Shown here: positions 12,701 to 25,107 of the stretch, piece after piece | How the letters are laid out: the number at the start of each line of letters is the position of its first letter | Position numbering within the stretch: the stretch's first letter is position 1 | Assembly (NCBI GenBank): GCA_029582165.1 | Contig: CM055870.1 | Coordinates: 11,979,832 to 12,043,831, forward strand | Length of the DNA: 64,000 nt | DNA from: Portulaca oleracea | Lineage: Eukaryota; Streptophyta; Magnoliopsida; Caryophyllales; Portulacaceae | Direction of reading: 5' to 3' | Translations under genes and position numbers: made by a program | The notes under the pieces: generated by a model | What the model was told of the DNA's origin: nothing | Seen by the model: only the letters and a program-made list of their open reading frames with translations | Databases searched by the model: none

Positions 12701-15700
12701 TTAATTTACAAATAGTTAATATTTCTCCCTCCATCTATCCTCTTTCTATACCGCCTCTATTCCCTTATTTTTGTTCAAATTTCCCCCTTTTCCCTCTCTA
12801 ATCCTTCTTTGCTCTCTCTAATCCCTTTCTCTGCCTCTATCTTCCAGCATGTGGTCAGACCAACTCAGCTACATTACTAGGGATGCAATTTCAAACCCTA
12901 GTTTATCCTGGCGCATGACTAAATACTACAATTAGCCATTCAAGTTTTCAAACAATGTAAGACAAGGCTAGAATTCTTATAAATGCAACATATGTTATCA
13001 TCACAGCTGTTTTTTCTGAATTTCAGAATCACATTTCTTTAGATCTACATTACAGAGAGCCAATGAAACATTAAGCTCACTGAACTTGGGCAGAAAATTG
13101 CTTAACATAACCTCGAAGATGAGTGAGGTGTACTGCAAAGGCTTCAAGAACAAAATATATTTCAATACATGGCCCTAGACACCTTTGAAAAATATACAGA
13201 AAGTGGTCAAGCAGATATACTCCAACTTTTTAAAATGTTCAAAATTATATAACGCCCAGTTTGAATAACCCAAATTCAAAGCCACAACAGAACCCAGTAG
13301 TCTTTCATAGTCATGAGTCCATATCTACAAAATACATCCAATGAACCCACCACGATTACTAAAGTTATTAATAGGTATTAGATAGAACATTAAAAGACTT
13401 TGAAACTAAAATGTTCGTCCCCTTTTTATTTGAGAAATGCTCATAGCCTGTTAAGGTCCTAAAAATAAAATCCAAATTTGGGAGTTCCAGAAAATGTAAA
13501 CAGAACTTGACAAATTATCACTGTATGCTAAAAGAAAAACTAAACAATTTAGGGTGATGAATTTTTTATGATGTAAAGTGGTCAGAGCCTCTAAAAACCC
13601 CAAAAATGAATCCTATATCACAAATTTCAACACTTTGGTAAAAACACCAAATGCAGACTGACCTCGTTCAACCACAAATGGTTAGATGTTCTACAAAAGT
13701 ATATAGACCATGAAATGGTCAACTCAATTCAAGTAAATGATTTGATGAAATCATCTTACTACCTGGGCCTAAAGCACATCCACTGGACATCATGTTCTTC
13801 ACAAATTAGAGTTGAAATTAATTGGAATGTTTAATCTATGTTGATTTGAAGAACTTCATGCAAATATAGGTTCATTAATATAGCATCAAACGCCTACCAC
13901 TCTACGATAAGCATCATAGCATCACCAGCTTTAAAGGTTTATTTGTCTTCTCTTGTTCTCTCAATAGCTCACGGAAGCAAAACATCATATTATCATATCT
14001 CACACACTAGCCCTCCCAAAAAAATTGCAACTCTAACTCTAAGGAATGCTGCTTACGGAAGTAGTTAGTTAGTCTCATATGAAGGCAACCCTAGGCGAAT
14101 CTGAGGTGTGCTTTCTAAATTAAGCAAAGACTACAATTTAACTGTCAATTGAGGATGTTTAAAGAATTCAATTACCTGGCCAGGGCCAAGCCTAGCAAGA
14201 GTGATATCAGGATATGTGGGCCGAATAGGATTTCCAGAAAATTCAGGCAGTGAGTCCTGGCTGGCTTTAAAATTTGTGTAGGTCTTTGGAGCTGATGTTG
14301 AGCCAGAAGCCTTGTTTTCTATCTCCAATGGAAACATACTCCCATTTGGGAGCCACTTCAGTTCCTCTGACTTCACTGCAATGTAATAACATCATCATTA
14401 CTCAAATGCACAGCAAAGAACTGAACAAAAAGTCACTGGTAGATACAGTAAATATCATCAATCAAACAGAGCCCTAGCCAAGAGGACCCAAAAGAAAGTC
14501 CTTTACCTGAACGACGTGATGCACCTCGTTCACAACGAGCATGAAGACTAAACACAATGGTGTTTTTCTCATTTGGCTCATCCTTTTCTAACAAAGAGAA
14601 CAAACCACTTAAATATGAAAATTGAAGCATAGAACCAGAATCGTTTCATCATCAGTAATAATTAAGTTATACCTGACTTGTATGCAAAGAGTCTGGGGTC
14701 AACACTTAACGGAACTAGGCCCAACCTGTGCGCAAGGACCTCATCTTGAACAAGGGATGTATTGTTTGCAATAAGAACTTTTTCAATGGCCATTGTAGGA
14801 ACCTGCAAATATTTAGAGTTATTTTCTTCAAAGCCTATTTAGGCATAAACAAATCACCAAGAACCTCAAGTGGGAACAACACAAAGGCATATATGGCTAC
14901 ACCACATCAAAGTGAAAAAGACATTGAAATTAGTATGATTGACTTGGAATCATGGACACATAACACACTAACATAGTTAACTTTCCATGGCACATTCCCT
15001 CTTCCTAGTGTATAAGTCCGCATCCACGAATGCAAATAATAGTCAAAAAAGAAATCTCTTTTGGATGAATAAAGAGGGAGACATGAAATCTCTTTTGCAT
15101 GAATAAAGAGGGAGACATAAGAGTTCTATTCCTGCGTATGATGAATGCTCTGAAACATGGACTGATGGAAGTACTGAGTTATCAGAACCAAAACACAGAA
15201 GAAGCTTCTATAACTAAATGCTTACAATTTGCAACAAGTCGCCTCATGAAACTTCTCTACTACTTGTTGACTAACCACTTACTGTGTCCTGCTATTCCCA
15301 AACTTTTACAGAATCAAATCTACAGTTGGTTGAAGATGCAAGGTGCAGCGTGCATAGTCCGTTCAATTGTAATAAAATAGAAGCTACTGACTTTATCAGT
15401 CAATCAGTATCCCAATACATGAATAGACTACAATCTACATCCCTTTTGATGCATATCCACACGGCAAAAGTAATCTTCTCTACAATGGGTACAATACAAA
15501 TTCCTTTATATCCATCCATATGCAGTGTCAAAATTAAAAGCCCTTGCTCTTAGAGTGGAACTCGGTTCAACATTCACATGCGTAAAGGCAGTAATTCTCA
15601 TTGTTTGCACAAACAGGAATTCAACTCAACCAGGGTTCCAAATTCAAGGGAATGCAACAAATATAATCCCAAAACATAGAACAACACCAAACAAATTGGA

Positions 15701-16123
15701 AGCTACAGACAGAAGTTCACACTTCACAAAGTGAAGCACAAACCCAGTTGAAAATCAAATTCAAGGTTTCAATCAAAGCAAAAAAGAAAGACCTCGGCAA
15801 TGAGGATTCTGCGAAAAGCGTTGGCCAAAGAGGCATCGATCCCAATCAAATCGAACTCAATAAAATCATCCTCCAACTTATTTATTTGGACTTGGAAGTC
15901 CTTGAAGAAACTCTCCAAGCTGTAATTATCGATCCCCAAAGAAGCATAGGCCCCGGAATACAAAATCGGCTCAGTCTGTAAAACACAAACACCATTAGTA
16001 ATGAAGAAGAAGAAAAGTATAATTGAGAAAAAAGAAGAAAGAGAAGAGTACATCAACAGCAGCATCGGCATTGCAAGAGACGCGAGTGCGTTTGAGTTCG
16101 AGGTGCTCTGGTAGTTCCGGCAT
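9788..16123 (-). CDS. RPAC1: DNA-directed RNA polymerases I and III subunit RPAC1 (AC40)
   Basis: Nine minus-strand exons join in phase with GT/AG borders: 16123-16052, 15975-15793, 14802-14673, 14587-14507, 14375-14176, 11363-11268, 11168-11075, 10558-10445 and 9891-9788 (1,074 nt, 357 residues, stop TGA). The protein starts [20 protein letters not shown]. It has the Rpb3/RpoA-type dimerisation motif ([20 protein letters not shown], about residues 73-92), then [19 protein letters not shown] and the insert region. A CTLCREC cysteine cluster is near residue 297, and the protein ends with [24 protein letters not shown]1 pairs with the AC19 subunit to form the alpha-like assembly platform of Pol I and Pol III in the nucleus. 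Intron 5 is 2.8 kb and holds nothing I recognise. Length and order fit a complete gene, slightly shorter than the roughly 375 residues usual in plants. Confidence 0.95.
10640..10950. repeat. Dispersed repeat in RPAC1 intron 8 (second copy at 62340-62600)
   Basis: The stretch contains repeated GGACC/GTCCAA-type words. It shares order and wording with 62340-62600 (GGGTTTGGACATAGA, TTTCTCTTTTT, then GTCCGAACCC-type blocks). It begins near ACTGGCAAAA and ends near TTTTGCCAGTG, an inverted pair, so it is probably a hAT-type MITE. No target duplication was confirmed. Confidence 0.5.
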
Positions 16124-16152
16124 TCTTACTCTGCAACTGATCGATGACCCAA

Positions 16153-16740
16153 ACTGGAATTAATGAGGATGAATTATAGTTTTACTAAGCCACATCAAAT
16201 AAAATATGGCGAAACCTTGTTTTTGTTTCTTTCTTTGGCTATGGCTACATTTACAGGACATAAGGGTGATAAGGAAATCCATATAATAGCAGATATTGAT
16301 AGATGGATTTCCAAATAATTGAGAAAATGTGTATAACACAGATATTAGAACAGTAGAAGTAGCAAAGCACAAACTCTATTGCCGAAGAAACAAATCAAAA
16401 CTTAGACAGTTATAAACCCAGTCGAGCAAACAAGTAAATAATCAAACGCCAAACATTTGATTACCAGTAACTCACAAAATAGAAAAGGAAGACCAAAGGA
16501 ATCATGTATAATACACCAGAATTACCAAAAACAAGTGTGCAAAAGAATTATAAACCAGTTCAACAAACGAGGCTTACAAGAGAATGAGTAGGGCGTTAGT
16601 CTTCGTCGATGAGGAGGAGGACTTAGGCTATGAGCGCAGGGCGGAGAGGGGGGTGAACAGACGGATGGAAGCCTGAGTGAACCTTTGAGAGTTTCTTGCT
16701 GCCTGCGAATTAGGGCTTTAGATTTAGGGTTTTTCTCCCT
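16153..16740 (-). promoter_or_regulatory. Probable RPAC1 5' leader with one intron
   Basis: Upstream of the ATG a CCAG acceptor (exon from 16153) and a GTAAGC donor (after 16578) would define a 424-nt 5'UTR intron. Beyond it lies a leader with the AAACCCTAA motif near 16730, common in genes of the plant translation and ribosome machinery. The extent is inferred from sequence only. The intron carries a 28-bp segment repeated at 17162-17189. Confidence 0.45.
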
Positions 16741-16758
16741 CTTTTTGATGGAATACGG

Positions 16759-17506
16759 CGTGTGTTATTAAACCCGGACCGGACGGTTCAACCGGGACCC
16801 GGTTGGACCGGGTCAAGTTGTTTCACGACCCGGCAAACCGAGCAGACCGCTAAAGAATCGCAAAACCCGTTCGACCCGGATGAACCGCCGAACCACGGTC
16901 AAACCGGATGTTCTGGAATTGTATGAATATTCCTCTTAATTTTTCCCAAATCTAGAAACCATCGTTCACTGTGTGTAATTTGTGGGAATCTAAAACAAAG
17001 AAAAGAATGAAGAAGAAGCCAGAAGCTTAAATTTGAGGGAATAAAGCAGATCGAAGAAGTGGGAAACCCAAACCCACCCTTTTGATGTTTGTTGGTTAAT
17101 GGTGCCAACGTCTGTTGCTCCAATGGCGGCGATGTTGTCAAGTGGTAACCAAAATTTTGGAAGAAACAAATCAAAACTTAGACAGTTACGAAATTGTTTA
17201 TAAGTTGGGCTCTAGTATGGCTCATGAGTTCCATAACTTTCCTCCCTTTTTGAGTTCTTTTTAGTTTTTGACATATTGGTTGGGCTAGTGTATATATTTG
17301 AGAGATTTTCATTTTAATCTTTAGACTTTAGGAGAACATTTTTTATGTGGAATTTTTTTTAGCTCATCACCAGGTCATGTCAGTTATGACCGGTTCAACC
17401 GGTAATCCGAGTTAATCGGTTTAATCCGGTCATAACGGTCCGACCAATCGATCCATTGACCCACTAGGTCAATCGGGTCGATGACCGGTCTGGGTCTGGC
17501 AACATA
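16759..17506. mobile_element. hAT-type MITE just upstream of RPAC1
   Basis: The ends are rich in CCGG/GGTT words and are inverted: TGTTATTAAACCCGGACC on the left against TGTTGCCAGACCCAGACC read inward from the right. They are bordered by near-identical 8-bp flanks, GAATACGG (16751) and GAATACAG (17507). This is the size class of hAT duplications. The middle has no transposase. The element occupies the RPAC1 promoter side. Confidence 0.6.
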
Positions 17507-17739
17507 GAATACAGCCAGCTCAATCAATTGAAAAAAATACAAATTTCCTCATAGAAAATTGTATTCATATATGCAAATAATCAAATATTAGAATATGTAC
17601 AAATGTGCCCCGATATTTATATATATAATTCAATAATAATACAATTTCAATAATAATAATAATAATAAGAGAAAGTATGTAATTACAGAAAGCGGGTTTG
17701 CAGAAAAAAAAAAAAAAAAAGTGGGTAAGGGAATGCAGG

Positions 17740-17930
17740 TAATTTCCCCAACAAATAAGCGGGGACGAGGAAAAATTAATCCACATCCCTACTCCATCCC
17801 GTGCGGGAATCTAAAAATCGTTCTCATACCCATTCCCGTTCCCATTAGGGGCAGATGTTTCCACAAAATGGGGTGGGGCCCATGCGGGGACGAGGATTCC
17901 CCGCCCCACTATCACCCCTACATGGGAGTG
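17740..17930. repeat. GC-rich MITE-like repeat related to 43605-44090
   Basis: Dense GGGGACG/CCCCGC words occur in both orientations (GCGGGGACGAGG, CCCGTTCCC, CATGCGGGGACGAGG). The same vocabulary is used at 43605-44090. The borders, with ATCACCCCTA at the right end, suggest a hAT-type MITE, but no clean duplication was found. Confidence 0.4.
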
Positions 17931-18575
17931 AGTTTTTTTTTTTTTTGGGAAAGAAGGGTTAGTGTTTAATTTTTTTAAAAAAATTTGTGAGAAATTAGTG
18001 GAGGTTAGATATAAAATAAATAATAATAATAATTTAAATAATTTGTTAGTGGGAGATTTCCACCACAATTGTATCAACTGGAAAATTGTGGGGAATATTA
18101 TATTGTGAGAAAACAGTGGAAAATTCCAAACTACTCTTGTTTAGTGGGAAAATTACGGTAAAAAATTTGATGATTTCTAGCAATATCATCAATGTTTCAA
18201 TCTTAGTTTAAATGTGTTAATATCTCTACTTTGTGGCGTTTACCCATCAAATTTTGACGAACGTTGGATCAATTATGAGAGTTGGGTCGGAATTGGCCCA
18301 GTTGGAGTCAAAACAAAGATAGGTATGAATTGTATTATAGCCGAAGTTAAAGAAGGTTACATTGACCTTGAGGCTTTGACTATCATGTTTTGTTTCATTT
18401 TTCTGTTAAAGATGGTTTAATCGATTTAAGTATTAGTATTAAAATAATTAAAAATTGGCATGCACATTTCAATTTAGAATACATCAAATAATTAAGTTAC
18501 TTTGAATTTAATACGAGTCATATTTCACATAGTTGAGTCTGAGTTGGCTATAGCCTCAAACCATTCTTTTTCTAA

Positions 18576-19009
18576 CCCTCTGTTTGTATTAAGGTTATGA
18601 GAGGGGAGGGGAGGGGAAGAGAAATATATTAATTAACCCTCTTTCATCTTGTTTAGCAAGAATAATAGGAGGGGAGGGGAGGGGAGGGAAGGGGAACCAT
18701 TAACCCTCATTCCCTTCCATTAACCTCCTTTTCATTAACCCCCAATATGAGGGTTAATGGAGGGAAGAGAAACTCATTATGATTAAAAAACAAAAAAATA
18801 ACTTTATTAATATAATTACTTCATTTTTCTTCTTCCCCCTCCTTCCCTCCCCTTTATAATCCAAACACAACAATTAACTCTTCTTACCTTTCATTCCTCC
18901 AGTTATAATCTAAAAAGATAGAAATAAGTCTCCTCTCTTTCCCTCCCCTCCCCTTCCTTCCCCTCTAATCCCCTCCCCTTGCATCCCCCTATAATAACCA
19001 AACAGAATG
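18576..19009. mobile_element. Tourist/Harbinger-like MITE
   Basis: The inverted ends are CCCTCTGTTTGT and, inward from the right, CATTCTGTTTGG. Both sides are flanked by TAA (18573-18575, 19010-19012), the standard PIF/Harbinger duplication. The interior has opposed G-rich and C-rich tracts (GAGGGGAGGGG and its complement) and no coding capacity. Confidence 0.55.
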
Positions 19010-19012
19010 TAA

Positions 19013-20010
19013 ATCAAATGAACTTGTCTTCGTTTCATGATTAAAGTCAATCTTAATTTTGAGTTTTTTTTTTTAATCATTAACGGCCCAAAGGCCTTTA
19101 CTTCATAAAGCGAAGCAGTGACAATAGCACTAACTAGAGTCACAAGCTCAAAGTACAAATCAGATTGTGCATATAGAATGCACTGAAGAAATCTTAATTT
19201 CGAATAATTAAATTGATCAACTAGTGTAATAAATCAAAACATATTCATTTAGCTTAGTTATATTACACGATTGTACTTGTCCTTTTCTAAATTTGTATGG
19301 CTAGGTTCAATTCAGTTATTCAAATCATATTAACATAATAATAGTTATAATTTCACAAAATTGTCACTCCATTCATTTTAGATTTAGTGCAGTCAAATAG
19401 AAAATTAGAAATCAAATATTTATAAGTTGAAGCTCATGTGCTCCCCCCCCCCCCCCAAACTGATCGACTTTCTAAAGAAAATTTTAATACTAATAATTAA
19501 GTTAAACCATGTGAATTTTTATGTCAATTGTTATACCCGATAACATATATTATCATTATTTATTTATTTTGACTTTCAATCAATGTAATAATTAATATCA
19601 TTTATAGGTCATCTTGATACATGATAGTACAGATCGATGAATCATACACCATAAATTATTCAATTAATATTTGCACAAATTTTAATATAATACGAAGGTA
19701 ACTCGACATGAAAGCAACCAAACCTGAATGTAACTCTACCCGAGTATCAATAAAACCTGGAAATGACCCAAATCAACCTAATTCAAATACGAGCAAACCC
19801 GACTCAACCCAATTCGAAAGAATTTCAACGGATTCTAACCCGTAGATCCCGACTCGATCAAACCAAGACCAATCTGATCCGACCCATAATACAACCCTAC
19901 AAAAGAAATTTGTGTGTATCGATAGCTATATGTTAAATTTCATGAGTCACTTGGATTTGGATGTCCCGTGTAAATGTATCCAAATCCAATCAAATATCCA
20001 ACTGGGCTAT
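19013..20010. other. AT-rich intergenic stretch
   Basis: I see no gene here. It holds a run of about 14 C residues near 19442. A tract at 19690-19890 has repeated AACCCGACTC-type words, like other MITE-derived patches in this window. Confidence 0.4.
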
Positions 20011-20372
20011 ATTTTTGGCTCAAAATAATCCGAAGTCAAAGGTCATTGGCTGAAAATAATCCAAACTCACTTTTTGGCTGAAAATAATCCAAACTTTTAA
20101 TCTATTTACTCGAACTAAATTGAAATCGATTCCCGGCATCTGAATACTGACTGGACAGTCTGAGCACGTGTTTCTTTAATTGATTTTGGTTTTGAATTCA
20201 TGCTGATTGGAGTCTACATAAGCTGACCAGTCAGCATTCTGACGCCGGAAATCGATTTCGGTTTAATCCGAGTAAATATGTTAAAAGTTTGGATTATTTT
20301 CAGCCAAAAAGTAAATTTGGATTATTTTCAGCCAATAACCTCCGACTTCGGATTATTTTGAGCCAAAAACCC
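20011..20372. mobile_element. MITE with ~100-bp terminal inverted repeats, 3' of the glutaredoxin gene
   Basis: The left arm has three spaced copies of GGCTCAAAATAATCC or GGCTGAAAATAATCC. The right arm carries their reverse complements in mirror order, so the arms can pair over about 100 bp. The outermost common sequence is TTTTTGGCTCAAAATAATCC. No target duplication was found. Related sequence lies at 24019-24085, at the other end of the same gene. Confidence 0.65.
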
Positions 20373-20518
20373 TCGTAACAAACAAATAAACTACAACAAT
20401 GAAAACAATTTGCAAAGGTCAAAAGGCAAAGACAATGAACACATCTTCATTATCTTGTTGCCAAAGGGAGAGGGAAAAAAAAAAAAAAAACACCAGCAAT
20501 GGTGCTGTCACTGCTGTG

Positions 20519-23500
20519 CTAGCTCTGTGACTTTTTGCCATTTGCTTCAGCGAGCAATCGTTCAAGTTCTCCTACCCGGTAAAGCTTCACTGTATCTGCA
20601 GCAAAGCATTATTCCCTATGTTAGTAGATATCAAGGTCGTTATTAGTGTCTCTCGGATGATGTACTGTAGTAAGACCGGGGTACCCGATCAAACTAGTGG
20701 TAAGCATTGTCGATGAAATCAGGAATCAGTCGTAATAGTCAAGAATACTGAACACAAGGATCGAAGGGATTATCAAATTGGTATAAAATCATCAGAAGCA
20801 GGGGGGAGAAAAAAGAAAACGTGGTAGTTACCTGTACAGCCGCCAATGTGCTTGCCCCCTAGACAAGCAGACATAAAAGAAACCATAAGCACGTAAACAT
20901 ACAATTTAAACACACAGAAAAGAGACGTAGAAAAATGATATTAATCCTATAAAATAAATTTTTCAAGTAATCTAAAGTTGGGAAGAAATGGGACACACAT
21001 AGAAGTAGAACACAGAGGAAGAAATGAGAATGACCGTGGCCCTGCCTTATTAAGGCTCTTCATGTCAGCAAAGTATTCATGTCAGACTTGATACTTCGTG
21101 ACAGTTTTGAAAATGACGAAGGACGCATATACCTTACTCCAAGTAACATTTTAAAAAAAAAAACGAGAAATGTGTGCAAATCTTGTCCATAAACTGATTT
21201 TGTAAGGTTGAATTAGAGTACGAAGTGATGACATAATGACAGTGTTTTTCCATCCCTTTTGGTGACATTTGAGGTTCCACTGTATAATATTAGTTAGAAC
21301 AAAGCCAACTGAACAGGAAAACAGAATACAAACACCCCTGTACCTTGTAGTATAAATCGACATAAGGGAGCAAATGTAAAATTTTCTTTACTCACCAATG
21401 AAAACATTAGGTACTGTATATTGTCCAGTGAGTCTCTCTAGTACCTTCTGCAATTGCGGGCCTTGAGCACCTAGAAGATCAAGATTCTAGAATATCAGAT
21501 ATTGTCATCAATGTATTCCCCTGCCCCCGATGTAATAGGCATATAAACTATAAGTGCTCGTTTATCAATTAATCTTTCACATGAGAACATGTTCTAGCAT
21601 TATTTGCAAAAATGCATAGCACAGCACAACATATAGCCCATCACCCTTTCAAAGATATTTAAGGAGGAAGTTAAAAAAACAATCAGCAGCTTCCACCGGC
21701 ACTATAAAAGTTACAATTTATTGAAGCCATAAAAACAGCATGAGCTCTTGAGTTTTCCATACATTCATCGTAGAGCAACACGAACCAAAACTCATGAAAG
21801 TAGCATATAACAATACACTTACCCCCTGAAACAGGTTGCTAGGTTCTCTAAATTAGTAACTAAATTACGGGTCAGGGAGGGGGGGGGGGGGGTTCAAACT
21901 ACAGGAACAAATTTTCAAATCCCCCAATAAGGCATTGATGCATGCCTTAGTAATAAAATGCCACGAGGAAACAAAGGGCAACAGAGGGAAAGGGAGAAGT
22001 GATGGGGGTAAAAAATAGTAGAGGGCACAGGTGAGTGTTCATAAACAGAGGTAATGTTACACTGAAAAAAATCACGGTGGTGAGTTGTGGTAGCTTCCTT
22101 GGGCATGGTGGATGGGTAGCTTTTGAATTTGTTATATACTTATATGTCACCTACATGAAATGGACCCTAAATGAAAATGACACCTACATGAATTCTATAT
22201 GTCGAAGGCCTGTTTAAAAGGGATCTAAAATCCCTGTAAGGATATAATGTCTTGCCTTTTGAATTTCCAAGTTCCCTATCTATGTAAACGAACAAACGTG
22301 GTGAATTTCGGATACAATACTAAATTTAGATCACCCTGTACACTGTTAGGAAAAGGAGATTGCCAAGGTAGGTTACACCCCATAGTTCACAGTAATAAGC
22401 TTTAAGTAGGGGCAGTGGTAGGGAGAGGTGCCTTTTCATTTTCTAAAATGCTTTAAGAAAATACAGATAAAAGGCAGGGACTAAGATGGCCACCAAACAT
22501 TCGTATAATAGGGTTGAAAAGCGAAATTGCAGATAGGAGAACGTGCAAATGCAGAAATAACCGGGAGGTGACTTTATCAAGTACGGTATAAGGGTGTCTT
22601 TTCATTTAGGTGACATTTCTCAAGTTTTCTGTTCTACATCTGATTTACTCAAAAGTTATATGCTTAACCTGCTCTCAGTAATTCTTTCCATCCCTACTAG
22701 CTTCAAATGCGGAAAAATTCTGCACCTGTATTTGCTTACTGAGAAAAGAGGGGAAATTGTAGCCATCAAGCACAGCTAATCTCTGCTCGACAAGAAAATG
22801 TCATTCCTGCGCTGGCTTCTTAAGATTCTTTGTCAGGTTTCAGGGTTCACTTTCTTGAGTCCAGTATTCTACTTCGGTAGTTCTCTAACGATTCAGGCAA
22901 GCTATGTCATTCCATAGTCGATAGAAAGCTAAGACTTAAGATCCCTTCCCAAGACCTCGTTTCGTTTATCCCACAAACCTTCACATGCCACCCCCCTCCC
23001 CCCCCCCCCCCCAAAAAAAAAAAAAGAAAAAAAAAACACCAAGGAAAAAAATATCCTTCATTTTTTCCAAATCAACTCTCATGTCTCTCATTCTTAGCAT
23101 CTTTAAGCCTTTCCCTACCCCCTCCTCTCCTCCAATATATATTACATGTACATGGAGCATGTACTCCAAGATATTGCGAGTGAACAATCATAATAACAAA
23201 AGTGAACAATCATAGTAACAAGAGTGAACAATCATAATATTTGGAGCACATACTCCGGGTGCACCTAATCAATTGCACCTCTCCTCCAATTGGGCTTTCC
23301 CCTATCAGCTTTCTTTTGGCTTTCACCTAGACCTAGTTTACGTACTCCAAACGTAAGCTTCGAGAGCTTAGAAATGTTGAAAAAATAGCAACTTCAACTC
23401 AATTCCACCATTATAAACTTAATATATTACCATACACTTGAAATATTCCAACAAGAAAACACTTCATCTGCATACACCATGATGCCAAAAGCTTCAATAA

Positions 23501-24018
23501 TGCCACTTATACAACTCCATCTTTCCCCTCCAAATGGAAAAAATTGGCAGCACTAGCAACCATAGCAAATGTAGGTGCCAAAGAATCTTTTGCACATATT
23601 TTGCACATACAACTCCAACTTCTCATGGCAGTTTCTAGTTTGTACTAAAGAAGCTCTTTACCCACCCATACACAGCCTGTTGCTTAATGACATAAACTGA
23701 AACATTGAACAACTTATAGTACTCAAAGAAGATGCCACCCAAATGAAAGACTAGCAAACCCTAAACAATCAGCACATATATAGATGTAAATCAATGAACA
23801 ATAGAGCAATTAAACAAACAGAAACATACCCAATTCATCCAACTCTATTGCCAATGGCTCCACACCAAGTCTTTTGAACAATGATTTCACTTCTGACGAA
23901 TACCTTGAAAACAAATAAAAACAAACCCATCAGACCAAACAACCCAAATTTCCCAAACAAAACAAAAAGAACAAATCCTAGGGCAAATTTAGAAGATGGG
24001 TACTCACGAACACCAAGT
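20519..24018 (-). CDS. Plastid-type glutaredoxin (GrxS12/GrxC5-like), 5' end missing or disrupted
   Basis: Minus-strand exons with consistent phase are 24008 and upward (partial, ACTTGGTGTTC before a GTGAGT donor), 23903-23830, 21470-21396, 20858-20832 (27 nt) and 20595-20519 (stop TAG). Together they read TWCS-YSSEVKSLFKRLGVEP, LAIELDELG, GAQGPQLQKVLERLTGQYTV, PNVFIGGKHIGGCTDTVKLY and a tail ending GKKSQS. This contains the active-site WCSYS, the glutathione-binding TVPNVFIGG and the GGCTD motif. WCSYS fits GrxS12, a stromal enzyme that removes glutathione from mixed disulfides. The expected transit peptide and first strand are absent. Two codons before TWCS the frame hits TAA, and repeat sequence begins. 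All other exons are intact, so the break is recent, or exon 1 lies further away unseen. Confidence 0.85.
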
Positions 24019-24090
24019 TTTTTAGATTATTTTTAATTATTCACCTTTGACTTCGAATTATATTGAGTTAAAAAATCCTTTTTAAAATGG
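24019..24090. mobile_element. MITE fragment breaking into glutaredoxin exon 1
   Basis: Reading plus, AGATTATTTTTAATTATTC, then CTTTGACTTCGAATTATATT and GAGTTAAAAAATCC match, with substitutions, the right end of the 20011-20372 MITE (GGATTATTTTCAGCCAATAA, CTCCGACTTCGGATTATTTT, GAGCCAAAAACCC). It directly abuts the codons for TWC of the glutaredoxin. Confidence 0.5.
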
Positions 24091-24164
24091 TCATAAACAT
24101 TATTAATTTTAGAGATTTCTACTGATTACTGCCATTTTTTTTCTTCAATTTAGTCAAAAATATT

Positions 24165-25107
24165 GTTACTTGTTGTAGCAGGTGTTGAATGAAGGTGGAT
24201 AAAAATTAATTACAAAATCCCCTCTGATCCTATTCTTTAGAATGGTAAGTGATGTATAATGGGATCAAAGATATCTCATTACACACAAAAATCAGAATCT
24301 TTATGAACAAAGATAAGAATCTTCCTCTCTAAGTTCTTAAGGATCAAACGAAATGAATGAAACAAGATGGAAATAAAAAAGATTCAAAGAAATGTACTAA
24401 TGATGATTGATATGAATGAACGATAGAATTGGATATGGCTTGAAAACTCTTGAAAATATAGACACACCACTTCAAGAAGATCTTCAACTCTTCCTATCAT
24501 CAACCAAACTAGCCAAGCAAGGAATAGAAGAAGAGATTTGGCGATTCTTCCCTCAAGAAGAAACGATTCTAGCAAAGCTAGAGAAAACACAAAAGCATGA
24601 TGCCTTTACTTTGTATTATTTTGTGAATGATTGAATGTGATTACAAAGGCCTCCCAAAGGGTCTATTTATAGTACTAGAGGACCCTTTGGACGTGCACTT
24701 ACATCAAGAATACAAGGGTTTCTAGCTTACATCATCTATTACAAATATTACATCATAAAGAATCAAAATGTACATAGCTAGAAAGAAACATTGATATCTT
24801 GCTCAATTCTTCTCCAATCTTCAAGATTCAAAAACCATTAGAAAGCTCTTTGAATGATCTATATTTGGCTCCAAGATGACTTTTCCAATAGCTTCATAGA
24901 TCTTGAGTTATAGAGCAAAGTATCGAATTGTACTTGATGAAGTCATTCATATTTGAGAGTGATGAGAGTGATTGAAGCTCTTCTCCCATAAAAGCTTGTA
25001 TTTGGTTCCCATGATGTGTATTTGGGACCAAATATACATCAATACGTAAGAATGACTTATTCTTTCTCCATGTAAGCTTAAGTAAGCTTAAATAAGCAAC
25101 AAGTAAC
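24165..25107 (-). mobile_element. Probable LTR-like repeat (minus orientation)
   Basis: On the minus strand a TATA-like CTATAAATAGACCC (about 24685-24668) is preceded by several hundred bases of U3-like sequence and followed by a leader-like tract, as in a plant LTR promoter. The 11-mer GTTACTTGTTG at 24165 is inverted at 25097-25107. No PBS, PPT or target duplication was identified, so the boundaries are tentative. Confidence 0.35.

Noticed and set aside
15099..15734. Several short plus-strand frames opposite RPAC1
   Set aside because: They lie in RPAC1 intron 2 on the opposite strand, with no motif or codon pattern.
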